NCBI GenBank assembly: GCA_040905445.1
Contig: JBBDRN010000005.1
Span: 1 to 61,710, forward strand
Length of the DNA stretch: 61,710 nucleotides
Direction of reading: 5' to 3'
Source: SKPT01 sp040905445
GTDB taxonomy: Bacteria > Planctomycetota > Phycisphaerae > Phycisphaerales > Phycisphaeraceae
Each line of letters starts with the position of its first letter. Within the stretch, counting starts at the first letter, position 1. The notes below the pieces were generated by a model that was not told the origin of the DNA, made no database searches, and saw only the letters and a program-made list of their open reading frames with translations. Positions 43,783 to 53,008 of the stretch are shown one piece after another. The position numbers and the translations under genes are program-made.

Positions 43783-44973
43783 ATGCTCTGGCAGCCACCG
43801 CTACCAAAGCGCTATACCGACATGTCACCGCAGGATCTGCGCGACGCCATCACCGCGCGCAAGCGCGAGTTGGGCTCGGACCTCATCATCCTCGGCCACC
43901 ACTACCAGCAGGACGAGGTCATCGCCTTCGCCGACTTCACCGGCGACAGCTTCAAACTCAGCCAGCTCGCCGCCGACCAGGTCCGCGCGAGCGGCGCGAA
44001 GTACGTCGTCTTCTGCGGCGTGCACTTCATGGCCGAGAGCGCCGACATCCTCACCCCCGACGACGTGGCCGTCATGCTCCCCGACATGTCCGCCGGCTGC
44101 TCGATGGCCGACATGGCCGACCTCGACGACACCATCGACGCCTGGGAGCAGATGCATGAGGCGCTTGAAGGCACAAGTGGCGGAGGCACACGCATCGTCC
44201 CCATCACCTACATGAACTCGTCGGCCGCGATCAAGGCGTTCGTCGGCGAGCACGGCGGCGCGGTCTGCACCAGCTCCAACGCGGACAAGGTGTTGCGCTG
44301 GGCGCTCGCCGGCGGCGCCCAGCCGCTCGCGCCGGGTGAGCAGGTCAAGATCCTGTTCACCCCCGACCAGCACCTCGGGCGCAACACGGCCGCGGCTTTG
44401 GGCTACGACGTCGACCGGGACATGGCGGTGTGGGACCCGCGCGGGAGCGCGGAACTCGGCGGCATGGACGAGGCGACGCTCGGCCGCGTGACATTCATCC
44501 TCTGGAAGGGCCACTGCTCGGTACACAAGCTTTTCCGGCCCGAGCACGTCGATCAGATCCGCGCCCAGTGGCCGGACGTCACCGTGATGGTCCACCCCGA
44601 GTGCGCCCACGACGTGGTGCTCAAGGCCGACCGCACCGGCTCGACCGAGGCGATCATCCATGCGCTCGACGAGGCCGAGCCCGGCACGCGCTGGGCCATC
44701 GGCACGGAAGTCCACCTCGTCAACCGGCTGTGCCACGCCGCCGAGGCGCGCGGCGTGACGGCTCGCATCCTCAGCGACTGCCAGTGCCTGTGCACGACGA
44801 TGTACCGCATCGACCTGCCGCACATGCTCTACACGCTCGACCACCTCGCCGAGGGGAAGGTGATCAACCAGGTCCGCGTGCCGGAGGCGGTGCAGCAGGC
44901 GTCGCTGGCGGCGCTCGACCGGATGCTGGAGATCACCGGCAAGCCGACGATCGCGCACGGCATCCCGGCGTGA
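43783..44973 (+). CDS. nadA: Quinolinate synthase NadA
   Basis: Predicted 396 residues. NadA condenses iminoaspartate with dihydroxyacetone phosphate to quinolinate in NAD synthesis, using a 4Fe-4S cluster. Family motifs: LGHHYQQDEV, SGDSFKL-type TGDSFKLSQLAA, FCGVHFMAESADIL. The likely cluster ligands are Cys106 (AGCSMAD), Cys245 (KGHCSVHK) and Cys337 (CQCLC). The start at 43783 has GGGAG 7 bases upstream; the frame is open from 43642 but that part is repeat-derived. nadB and nadC are not here. Confidence 0.95.
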   Translation: MLWQPPLPKRYTDMSPQDLRDAITARKRELGSDLIILGHHYQQDEVIAFADFTGDSFKLSQLAADQVRASGAKYVVFCGVHFMAESADILTPDDVAVMLPDMSAGCSMADMADLDDTIDAWEQMHEALEGTSGGGTRIVPITYMNSSAAIKAFVGEHGGAVCTSSNADKVLRWALAGGAQPLAPGEQVKILFTPDQHLGRNTAAALGYDVDRDMAVWDPRGSAELGGMDEATLGRVTFILWKGHCSVHKLFRPEHVDQIRAQWPDVTVMVHPECAHDVVLKADRTGSTEAIIHALDEAEPGTRWAIGTEVHLVNRLCHAAEARGVTARILSDCQCLCTTMYRIDLPHMLYTLDHLAEGKVINQVRVPEAVQQASLAALDRMLEITGKPTIAHGIPA

Positions 44974-45000
44974 GGTGAGGAGCAGGGGGTGTCGCGCCGG

Positions 45001-47139
45001 CTACTGGCGTTCGATCGTCTGCGGTTCCGCTTCCTCCGCACGCTCCATCTCCGCCGCGTCGATGCCCTCGGGGACGGGGAACGCGAGGTCGGGGTCGAAG
45101 TTGATCTGCCGCGCCTGCGCGCGGATCTGCGTGTGGAAGCGCGGGTAGGTGCGCTGCAGCAGCGAGGCGGGCGTGTTGCGGAAGATGCGCACGCGATCCA
45201 TCAGCGGCACCTGCGGCGAGCGCATGTAGCTGATGTACGTGTCCTCCAGCGTCGCCTGAAACGTCGGCGGCAACTGCAAGCGCTCGCGGCCATCGGGCAC
45301 GATCGCGCTCGCATCGTAGCGCTCGCGCTGGAACTCGTCGTAGGCGTACTCGGCAATGTGCAGGAAGCGGTTGAAGACCTCCATGTCGCGCTCGCCGAGG
45401 CCCTGGCGGAAGCCCTGCTGGAGCATGGCGTCGATGAACTGGCGGGCGATCTGCATGCGCCCGAACTGCTCCCGGAGTAGCTGCGTCACCAGGGCGTCCA
45501 TCGTCTGGAGGTAGCGCGGGTCGCCCGGCCGGCCGCCGAAGCGCTCGCGCGCCCGGCGGTGGTAGCCGCGGGCCTGGTCCATGTCGCCGTAGAGGTAGCT
45601 GTACATGATCGCGCGGAGCAGGAAGTTCTCCAGGCCATACTCGAAGGTCGAGAGCACGCCCTCGGACGCGAAGCCGAGCTCTGTGGCGCGGGCGGCGATA
45701 TCAGTCAGCGCCAACTCATAGGAGGGGATGAACGCCGGCTCGGGCAGGAGGTCGATGTGGTGGGTCACCGGGTCGAAGCTGACGCGGCCGGTGTCGGTCA
45801 GCGCCTGCAGGCCGTGGACGATCTGCCGCTGCGTGTTGAGCATGTCGAAGTGGGCGCCGACCTCGGGCGGGCGGGCGCGTTCGGCGCCGATGGCGGACCA
45901 GTAAATCGCGTGGCTGGCGGGGTGGCGCCAGTCCAGCGGGCCGTAGGCCACCATCAGCTCGTGCATGAACCGCGGGTCCATGTGGTACTGCTGCGTCAGC
46001 GTGCGGGCGCGGAGGAAGGCGAGCAGTGCGTCGAACGCCGGGGCCAGCTCCGGGTCGTCGCGCAGCTCCAGGAGCAGCACGTCGCGCTCCGAGAGGTCCA
46101 GCGTGTCGCCGGCGATTTTGATAAGCGTGTCGAAGTCGAAGTAGACGAGGTACATTTGCAGCCGCCCCAGCCGCCGCACGAGCGACCCGTCGACGTCGAA
46201 GCCGTTCTGGCGCAGGCGGTCGACGAGCATTTGGGTCGCGGGCACGTCCTCGACGAGCAGGGTGTGGGGCTGCCGCCGGGCGCGTTCCAGCCGGGCCGCG
46301 CTGCGCTGCGCGATCGGATCGAGCTGCTCGGCGAGGCGATGGGCGCCGGCGTCGCGCAGCCGCTGCTGGACGCGGGGCAGCTCGCGGTCGAGGTGCACCA
46401 GCGTGCGCGACCCGAGCCCGCGCAGCTCATCGGTGAAATCGGGGTTCGCCTCGGCGAGGCGGTCGAGTTCGGCGACGGTGAGCCGCAGCGGCGCGTCGAA
46501 GCCGAAGTAGGCCTCCGCGGCTTCGGCGACCGGCGCGAAGACGCCCGCCGCTTCGTCCGGCGCCACGCCCTCGGTCACGTTGCCCAGCAGCTCCTGCCAC
46601 TCCTCGGCGAACTGGGCCTTGTAGTACCAGTGCATGTCGTCGGAATACGCGCCCAGCTTGTGCAGGAAGATCCATCCCAGCTCGCGGTACAGCCGCATGG
46701 CCGTCGGGTTGTTGGGAATGCCTTCCTCGCGCAGCAGCCGCACGCCGCGGTTGACCCACTGCCAGCGTTCCTCGGGCGTGTGCGTCGCGACGGAGATGTT
46801 GTACGCCATGTTCCACGCCTGAAACGACCAGACCTGCGGGAAGCGCGGCTGAAGCTGCGTGATCCATTCGGCGAGCGTGTTGGCCTCGTAGAACTTGCCC
46901 TCCTGCTTCAGCCGCTCGGCGCGGTACCAGAGCACGTCCACCGCCAGGCCCCGGAAGCTGCCCAGCGCGGCCGTGGTGATGGCGTAGCTCGGCGCGACGC
47001 GATCGCCCACGACCGGATCGAAGCTCAGGTCCAGCTCGCGACGCTGGGCGTTGATGCCCGGCACGAGCAGCGCGGCCCCGAGCAGGCACGCGAGCGCGGC
47101 GGCGACGGCAATGAGCTGGGTGACACGATCACGCGACAT
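45001..47139 (-). CDS. Large membrane-anchored protein of unknown function
   Basis: Predicted 712 residues. One N-terminal membrane helix (LIAVAAALACLLGAALLVPG) anchors a long helical exported domain rich in Trp and Tyr, with stretches such as LDVLWYRAERLKQEGKFYEANTLAEWITQLQPRFPQVW that look like tetratricopeptide-type helical pairs. It is the last gene of an ABC exporter cluster (ATPase 49073, permease 47205), so it may be an accessory or substrate-handling subunit. I do not recognise a named family. AGGACC lies 11 bases upstream of the ATG. Confidence 0.7.
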   Translation of the reverse strand: MSRDRVTQLIAVAAALACLLGAALLVPGINAQRRELDLSFDPVVGDRVAPSYAITTAALGSFRGLAVDVLWYRAERLKQEGKFYEANTLAEWITQLQPRFPQVWSFQAWNMAYNISVATHTPEERWQWVNRGVRLLREEGIPNNPTAMRLYRELGWIFLHKLGAYSDDMHWYYKAQFAEEWQELLGNVTEGVAPDEAAGVFAPVAEAAEAYFGFDAPLRLTVAELDRLAEANPDFTDELRGLGSRTLVHLDRELPRVQQRLRDAGAHRLAEQLDPIAQRSAARLERARRQPHTLLVEDVPATQMLVDRLRQNGFDVDGSLVRRLGRLQMYLVYFDFDTLIKIAGDTLDLSERDVLLLELRDDPELAPAFDALLAFLRARTLTQQYHMDPRFMHELMVAYGPLDWRHPASHAIYWSAIGAERARPPEVGAHFDMLNTQRQIVHGLQALTDTGRVSFDPVTHHIDLLPEPAFIPSYELALTDIAARATELGFASEGVLSTFEYGLENFLLRAIMYSYLYGDMDQARGYHRRARERFGGRPGDPRYLQTMDALVTQLLREQFGRMQIARQFIDAMLQQGFRQGLGERDMEVFNRFLHIAEYAYDEFQRERYDASAIVPDGRERLQLPPTFQATLEDTYISYMRSPQVPLMDRVRIFRNTPASLLQRTYPRFHTQIRAQARQINFDPDLAFPVPEGIDAAEMERAEEAEPQTIERQ

Positions 47140-47204
47140 CGGATGTAGGTCCTGTTAAACGAAGCGCTGGCGGTGACGCGCGGGTTCGATGCGTACGTCC
47201 GCTC

Positions 47205-49025
47205 CTACACCGTCACGCGGGCGAGCTCGCGGTTGCGGAAGATCAGCCAGGCGATGACGCCCATCGCGCCGGTCCAGACGGCTCCGACCCAGACCGCCGC
47301 GTGGCCGAGGTGCCGCCACGACACGAGCAGGCCGTCGGCCAGCAGCGGCCCCGGGTTGTAGTCGGCGAACGAGGGCACGAAGAGCATGAACGCGCTGCCG
47401 ATGACGCGGACGATCACCTTGAACGCGTCGCCATACTCCCCCTCCGCCAGGCGCTCGATGAAGCGCGCCGGCGCGGCGGTGATCGGGTCCAGCCCGCTGG
47501 ACTGCTCGGCCCCGGGCAGGTAGGCGTACTCGTTGAGCGATTCGTAGAGGTAGCCCGAGCTCGCCGCCGCGATGTAAACGAGCAGGCCCAGCAGGCAGGC
47601 GGTGGGAAAGCTCATGAACGCCCCGGCGGCGAGGCCCAGCATCGCCAGGAAGCCCAGCCGAAGCCACAGCATCGCCAGCCCGCGCAGCAGATTGGCCTCG
47701 AACGAATCGGCGCGGGAGAGGATCTGCAACCCGTCGCTCGGGTTGAACGCGACGCCCGGCGGCTGGACGCTGGGGTCGCGCCCGCGGTTGATGATCGCGA
47801 TCTCCAGCGTGTTGTGCTCGTCGAAGTAGGCCGCCGGGATCGGCAGCACGTGGTAGTTCGCCTCCGCCAGCGGCGGCACGCGGTAGGGTCGGCCGTTGAT
47901 GCGCATCTCGAGGTAGACGCGCTCGTCGGGCGACGCACCGGTCAGGTTCGGCTCGAGGCGGAGTTGCACCTGGCCCTGGTCGCCGCGCGGGCGCGGCACG
48001 TTCTCGAAGCGGAACGTGCGCGTCTGCCTCGGGCCGACGCTCATCCACTCGGCCTTGACCTGCCGCTCCACCTCGCGGCGCAGCGTGCCCGGCAGGCGCT
48101 CGGGCGGCGTGCCCGGCTCGCCGTAGACCTCCGGCTGGATCTGCTGGTACTGCAGGAGGCGCTGCTCGAGCCGCTCGGGCAGGTTGACCCCCGCCGAGGG
48201 GCGCGGCCCGACGGCGATGCGCGCCGCGAGCACCTGCTCGCGCACCGCCGTCGCCGACTCGCCCGCAGCCGGCGGCTGCTGGGCGAGCACCTGCGTGAAG
48301 ACGTAGATCCCCCCGCCGCACACCCCCACGAGCAGCAGGTTCAAGAGCGCGATGCCCAGCCACTTGCCCGCGAGGTACTGCACGCGCGCCACGGGCTTCG
48401 TCAGCGTGAGGAACACCTGCCGGTCGTGGAGCTCGCGCGTGATGGTGGCCACGGCCAGGAAGACGGTCATCAGGCTCAGCAGCGCGCCGACCGCCATCAG
48501 TGACCAGCTCAGAAACGACTGGATGCGGTAGCGCAGCAGCTCCGCCGGGTCCATCGCCAACGGCAGGGCCGGCAGCGCCAGCAGCAGCGCGATGATGAAC
48601 ACGAGTGCGACGCGCATGCGCACGGCCTCGTCGATGAGCGTGCGCGCCACGCCCAGGATCGGGTGCCCGCCCGAAAGCAGCAGGCGGATCAGCAGCAGCC
48701 CGAGGACGAAGCCCGCGGCCATCGCGTAGACGCCCGCCACCGCGATCGCCCCGCCGTGCCACCCCATCGCGACGCACAGGCGCAGCAGGAGCAGCGCGAG
48801 CACGGTGGCGATGACCGCCAGTGTGGTGCGGCGCACCCATGGCTGCTCGCGCCAGCGCCACAGCCCGTAGCCAACCCATCCGGCGGCGGCGACGCGCGCG
48901 GCCCAGGCGATGACACCGCCGGCTACCGGCATGCCCTGCGCCGCGACGAGCCACGCCAGCGCCTCGCCCGCGACGGCGAGGATGAGCAGGACCGCCAGCC
49001 ATGTATACCACTTGAGCGTTATCAC
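47205..49025 (-). CDS. ABC-2-type transporter permease with large extracytoplasmic domain
   Basis: Predicted 606 residues. Clusters of hydrophobic helices at both ends (about 5-260 and 440-606) enclose a soluble middle domain. The segment DRQVFLTLTKPVARVQYLAGKWLG is the ABC-2 permease signature. The start is probably GTG 49025, leaving AAGGGAAG 11 bases upstream; the frame to 49076 begins with TTG inside the ATPase gene. The ATPase gene upstream is 50 bases away, so the two form a transporter. Its cargo is unknown. Layout resembles Nos/Gld-type exporters. Confidence 0.8.
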   Translation of the reverse strand: MITLKWYTWLAVLLILAVAGEALAWLVAAQGMPVAGGVIAWAARVAAAGWVGYGLWRWREQPWVRRTTLAVIATVLALLLLRLCVAMGWHGGAIAVAGVYAMAAGFVLGLLLIRLLLSGGHPILGVARTLIDEAVRMRVALVFIIALLLALPALPLAMDPAELLRYRIQSFLSWSLMAVGALLSLMTVFLAVATITRELHDRQVFLTLTKPVARVQYLAGKWLGIALLNLLLVGVCGGGIYVFTQVLAQQPPAAGESATAVREQVLAARIAVGPRPSAGVNLPERLEQRLLQYQQIQPEVYGEPGTPPERLPGTLRREVERQVKAEWMSVGPRQTRTFRFENVPRPRGDQGQVQLRLEPNLTGASPDERVYLEMRINGRPYRVPPLAEANYHVLPIPAAYFDEHNTLEIAIINRGRDPSVQPPGVAFNPSDGLQILSRADSFEANLLRGLAMLWLRLGFLAMLGLAAGAFMSFPTACLLGLLVYIAAASSGYLYESLNEYAYLPGAEQSSGLDPITAAPARFIERLAEGEYGDAFKVIVRVIGSAFMLFVPSFADYNPGPLLADGLLVSWRHLGHAAVWVGAVWTGAMGVIAWLIFRNRELARVTV

Positions 49026-49072
49026 GTCGTTCGATGCTTCCCTTCGCGTCGCCTCGAATCCCCGGCTGCGCG

Positions 49073-50293
49073 TCAACGCTTCGTGTCGCCGCGCTTCCCG
49101 TCGCGCCGCGGCGCATCGCCCCCGCCTTCGCCCCCGCCGTCATCCCCACCACCCATCAGCGAGTCGAGCACGTTGCGGTCGACCGCCTGGTCGGGCTCGG
49201 CGTCCGGAGCGGGGGCGCGTGGCGCGGGCGGATGCGCGCCCTCGGGTGGCGACGGCGGCGCGGTCGTCGTCGGCTCAGCCGCGCTGCCGCCGACCAGTCG
49301 GTCGATGATGGCGTCGCCCGCCTCGCCGTCGCCGTCGTCGTCGCCGCCGGTGAGGAAGGTGGCGATCTGCCCGCCGGATGTCGCGCCGCTGGTGTCGAGG
49401 CCGGCGGCCTGGGCCTCGTGGACGATGTCGAGAAAGAGCTGCTCGAGGCGCTGGCGCGGCCGCTCGACGCGCTCGATGTGCTTGCCATGCCTGGCGAGCA
49501 CCTGCTCGAGCGCTTCGATCTCGTCGGGGCTGAGCGAGGGCACCTGCAGCGTGGTGTGGTCCTGCTGCACGAGCAGCTCGTCGACGGTGCCGGCCCGCCG
49601 CACCTTGCCGCCGAACATGATCGACACGCGGTCGCAGACGTCCTCGACGTCGGCGAGCAGGTGGGAGCAGAGGATGATGGTCTTGCCCCGGCCGGCGAGC
49701 TCGACGATGAGGTCCTTGATCTGCCGCGTGCCGATCGGGTCCAGGCCGGTGGTCGGCTCATCGAGGATGAGAAGCTGCGGGTCGTTGATCAGCGCCTGTG
49801 CCAGCCCGATGCGTCGCTGCATGCCCTTGGAGTATTCGCCGACGGGTCGCGTGGCGACGCGGTCGAGGCCGACCATCTCGAGCAGCTTCTCGATGCGCAT
49901 GCGGCGCTGGGCGCGTGGCTGGTGGAACAGGCGGCCGTAGTAGTCGAGCGTCTCGCGTGCGTTGAGGAAGCGGTAGAGGTAGCTCTCCTCAGGCAGGTAG
50001 CCGATCTGCCGCTTGATGGCGACGTCGGACGGGTGGTGGCCGAAGACGGCGATGCGTCCGCTGGTCGGGTGCAGCAGGCCGAGGATCATCTTGATGGTCG
50101 TGCTCTTGCCTGAGCCGTTGGGTCCGAGCAGCCCGAACACTTCACCGCGCACGACGTCGAGGTTGATGCCGTCGACCGCCCTGACGCGGCTGCGCATCCA
50201 GAAGTCGCGGAACGTCTTGGTCAGCCCCACGCACTTGACGATCCAGTCCTCGGACGTGGCGCGGGCGGGGTTGTCAGCTTGCAGTTGCGTCAT
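49073..50293 (-). CDS. ABC transporter ATP-binding protein
   Basis: Predicted 406 residues. Walker A GLLGPNGSGKST, Q-loop IGYLPEESYLY, signature YSKGMQRRIGLAQALI, Walker B LLILDEPTTGLDP and the switch His in LCSHLL are intact, so it should power transport. After the ATPase (about 1-245) a 160-residue C-terminal extension, acidic and proline-rich at its end, is unusual and may bind a partner. It heads the cluster ATPase-permease-anchored protein on the minus strand. GAAGG is 9 bases before the ATG. Confidence 0.93.
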   Translation of the reverse strand: MTQLQADNPARATSEDWIVKCVGLTKTFRDFWMRSRVRAVDGINLDVVRGEVFGLLGPNGSGKSTTIKMILGLLHPTSGRIAVFGHHPSDVAIKRQIGYLPEESYLYRFLNARETLDYYGRLFHQPRAQRRMRIEKLLEMVGLDRVATRPVGEYSKGMQRRIGLAQALINDPQLLILDEPTTGLDPIGTRQIKDLIVELAGRGKTIILCSHLLADVEDVCDRVSIMFGGKVRRAGTVDELLVQQDHTTLQVPSLSPDEIEALEQVLARHGKHIERVERPRQRLEQLFLDIVHEAQAAGLDTSGATSGGQIATFLTGGDDDGDGEAGDAIIDRLVGGSAAEPTTTAPPSPPEGAHPPAPRAPAPDAEPDQAVDRNVLDSLMGGGDDGGGEGGGDAPRRDGKRGDTKR

Positions 50294-50317
50294 GTATCAA
50301 GCCTTCGGAAGGAATCA

Positions 50318-50445
50318 GCCACAGATGAACACAGATGGACACGGATCAAGGCAATGAGGAAAGCAGGAACGAAGGAGACGAGGAAGCGGCAACGGTCACC
50401 TTCCGCTCCCATCCGTGTTCATCTGTGTCCATCCGTGGCTACTCT
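50318..50445. repeat. Family E inverted repeat
   Basis: The left arm AGATGAACACAGATGGACAC and the right arm GTGTTCATCTGTGTCCATCC are near-perfect inverses about 70 bases apart. Similar strings occur at 10900 and 40065. Located between the ATPase gene and the SPFH operon. Confidence 0.7.
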
Positions 50446-50484
50446 CTCTTCCCTCTGTGTCTCTGCGCCTCTGTGGTCAACGCC

Positions 50485-51852
50485 TCAGCGCTGCTGTTGC
50501 TGTCGCTGCTGCTGGTCGATGATCTGTCGCTGCTCGCGTTCGCGCTGGATCGCCGGGTCGCGGCTGAGCACGGGGTAGAAGTGGCCGCCCATCGTGTAGA
50601 ACGTCTCGATGTCGCCGGTGAGGATCGTCTCCTTGGCGTCCTGCCAAAGCCGAGTCGTAAACAGGTGCGGCCGGGCGCGGTACTCCGGCAGCAGGCTCTG
50701 GAACGTGTGGGCCTCGGCCTGAATCCGCTCGACCACGGCCGTCCGCTCCCGGATCGCCTCGTTGATCAACCCCGCCACGTCGCCCCGGACCGGCGCCGCG
50801 CCATGCTCGGCGGGCAGGTGCAGCGTCGCCATCGCTTCGTCGATCTGCGCCAGCGCCGTTGCGGCCGTGTCGGCGTCGTTGGCGTCGCGCGCCGCCTCGT
50901 AGGCGCGGATCATCGCGTACAAGCCTTCGTGCGCCGGGCCCGCCGTCTGACCCAGCAGCCGGGCACGCTCCTGCCGCGCCGCGTCGATCGTCTCGCCTCG
51001 CTCGCTCTCGGCGCGGACGACGGCTTGGTAGGCCTCGTACACGGGCTGGGGCATCTGCTCGTTGAGCGCCTCCATCCGGTTGACGGTGATGCCCGCGTTG
51101 AGCGCGTCGAGCACCTCCTGTGTCCGCATCACCGCCAGTCCGCGGTTCATCCGTCCGTCGATGAAGTCGTCCGCCTCGACCTGGGCGACGGCGAAAATGA
51201 TCCCCTGCTCCGCAGCGCTGCGCACGAGCAGGTCGGCGAAGTCGAGCGCGTGACGCGCCGGCGTGCCGTCGGGCAGCCGATCCGACCCCGGCTGCGCGAG
51301 CCCGACGTTCTCCACGAACAGCGCCGGGTCCGTGATGCTGTAGGTGGCGCTGAATCGGCCGTGCACGATGTTGGCGTCGCCGGTCAGCAGCGACCCGTCG
51401 CGCTCGGGGTTCAGCGGCCGCATCGGTCGCATCTCCTGCGCCAGGTCCCGGGCCGTGACCTCGTACCAGAACGCGTCGCCGGTGCTCACGCTCCGCGGCG
51501 AGACGGGGATGTGCAGCTTCTGCTCGATCGGGTAGGGCCAGCCGAAGTACCACCCCGGCTCGTGGACGCGCGTCATCTCGTCGCCCACGATCGCCCCGAA
51601 GCGCAGCCGGACCGCGCGCATGTTCTCCTCGACGCGGAACACGCCGCTGAACAGGTACGCCGCCAGCAGCAGCACCATGATCACCTTGAGGATCGTGAAG
51701 CTGACGCGCAGCGCGTCGGCCAGCGATTGCTGCGCGGGGTCGAGATCCTGGAGGAGCTCGGCGTCGCCGTTGTGCTGGTGGTCGCCGTGCACGTGGTCGT
51801 GCTCGTGCTCGTCGTGCTGGTGCGTGAACGGGTTTTTCATCTGCTCCGCCAT
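50485..51852 (-). CDS. SPFH/band-7 protein, HflK-like
   Basis: Predicted 455 residues. A histidine-rich cytoplasmic head (HQHDEHEHDHVHGDHQH, residues 12-28) that could bind metal, one membrane helix (about 52-72, FTILKVIMVLLLAAYLFSGV) and a band-7/prohibitin domain in the exported part (VEENMRAVRLRFGAIVG; WYFGWPYPIEQKLHIPVS). A long coiled-coil-like region and a glutamine-rich end follow. HflK proteins form cages around the protease FtsH. Its ATG overlaps the stop of the hflC-like gene by one base, so they are coupled. Confidence 0.82.
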   Translation of the reverse strand: MAEQMKNPFTHQHDEHEHDHVHGDHQHNGDAELLQDLDPAQQSLADALRVSFTILKVIMVLLLAAYLFSGVFRVEENMRAVRLRFGAIVGDEMTRVHEPGWYFGWPYPIEQKLHIPVSPRSVSTGDAFWYEVTARDLAQEMRPMRPLNPERDGSLLTGDANIVHGRFSATYSITDPALFVENVGLAQPGSDRLPDGTPARHALDFADLLVRSAAEQGIIFAVAQVEADDFIDGRMNRGLAVMRTQEVLDALNAGITVNRMEALNEQMPQPVYEAYQAVVRAESERGETIDAARQERARLLGQTAGPAHEGLYAMIRAYEAARDANDADTAATALAQIDEAMATLHLPAEHGAAPVRGDVAGLINEAIRERTAVVERIQAEAHTFQSLLPEYRARPHLFTTRLWQDAKETILTGDIETFYTMGGHFYPVLSRDPAIQREREQRQIIDQQQRQQQQR

Positions 51853-52943
51853 CAGCCGCCCTCCCCGTCATCGCCCGCCGCCGGCAGGGCACCGATCGGC
51901 GAGACGTCCTCGACCTCGTCCTCGACCTCGACCCGCTCGCGCAGCGCGTCGATCTCCCGCGCCGGGTCCACCGCCGTCGGCCGGGGCATCGCACCCGGCT
52001 CGGTGTTGAAGAGGTTGAGCAGTTGCAGGCTCTGCGCGTCCATGACGAACGTCGTGTTGTGCGCCAGCATCGCTTCGAGCGCCTCGATCTGGCGCAGGAA
52101 GACCGCGAATTCCTCGTCTTCGCCAAAGGCGGCGTAATACCCGGCCGCCTCGCGCGCCCCTTCGTCGCGGATCGCCTGCGCCCGCCGCCCGGCGAAGTCG
52201 AGGATCTGTTGCCGGGCAGTCTCGGCGTCGACGCGGATCGTCGCCGCCTGGGCCTGGCCCTCGGCGCGGGCGACCTCGGCCAGGCGCTCACGCGTCGAAC
52301 GCATGCGGGCGAAAACCTGCTCCGTCACCGTCTCCGGCAGCAGGATCCGCCGGATGCCGACCTCCTCGATCCGCACGCCGTAGTTCGCCCGCGCCAGCGC
52401 CTGGCGCAGCTCGTCGGCCATCTGCTGCTCGATCTCGCGAAGCCGGAGGCGGTCCGGATCCGCGTTGACGAGGTCCTCGAACGCGTAGCTCGAGATCACG
52501 CCCTTTTCGTTGCGCAGCATCTGCACCAGCGTGCGCCGGGCGGCCTCGACGTTCTCCAGGTTCTGGAAGAACGCGTAAGGGTCGTCGATCCGCCAGACGA
52601 GGTAGGTCTTGACGACCACCGAGAAGCCGTCGGACGTCTGCACCTGCTCGATCTGGTCCTCGACGAGCTGGATCGTGTGCGGATAGGTGCGCACCTTCTG
52701 GATGGGCCAAGGCGCCTTGAAGTAGAGCCCGGGCTCGTAGCGCAGGCTGCCGGGGTCGACCGGTCGGCCGGTGGCTTCATGCAGGAGCACGTCGCCCGTC
52801 TCCGGGTCGCGCTGCGGCGCGACCGCGCGGTCAAAGGTGGTGAGCACGGCGACCTCGTCGTAGCGCACCTGGTAGGTGAACATGTACGAGAGCAGCACCA
52901 CCAGCAGGACAATGCCGATCAGGAGCGTAAGCTGGTTCTTCAT
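51852..52943 (-). CDS. SPFH/band-7 protein, HflC-like
   Basis: Predicted 363 residues. A membrane helix (about 5-25), the band-7 domain with YQVRYDEVAVLTTFDRAV, GLYFKAPWPIQKV and FSVVVKTYLVWRIDDP, and the HflC-type helix GVRIEEVGIRRILLPETVTEQVFARMRSTRERLAE, rich in Arg and Glu. HflC pairs with HflK in regulating FtsH. The acidic C-terminus is longer than usual. Middle gene of a three-gene SPFH operon. Confidence 0.85.
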   Translation of the reverse strand: MKNQLTLLIGIVLLVVLLSYMFTYQVRYDEVAVLTTFDRAVAPQRDPETGDVLLHEATGRPVDPGSLRYEPGLYFKAPWPIQKVRTYPHTIQLVEDQIEQVQTSDGFSVVVKTYLVWRIDDPYAFFQNLENVEAARRTLVQMLRNEKGVISSYAFEDLVNADPDRLRLREIEQQMADELRQALARANYGVRIEEVGIRRILLPETVTEQVFARMRSTRERLAEVARAEGQAQAATIRVDAETARQQILDFAGRRAQAIRDEGAREAAGYYAAFGEDEEFAVFLRQIEALEAMLAHNTTFVMDAQSLQLLNLFNTEPGAMPRPTAVDPAREIDALRERVEVEDEVEDVSPIGALPAAGDDGEGG

Positions 52944-53008
52944 CGCGTATCCGGTCTCCGGTTGTCAATCTGTTCACACCGCGGGCCGCGTCGTCACGCC
53001 CGGGCGGC

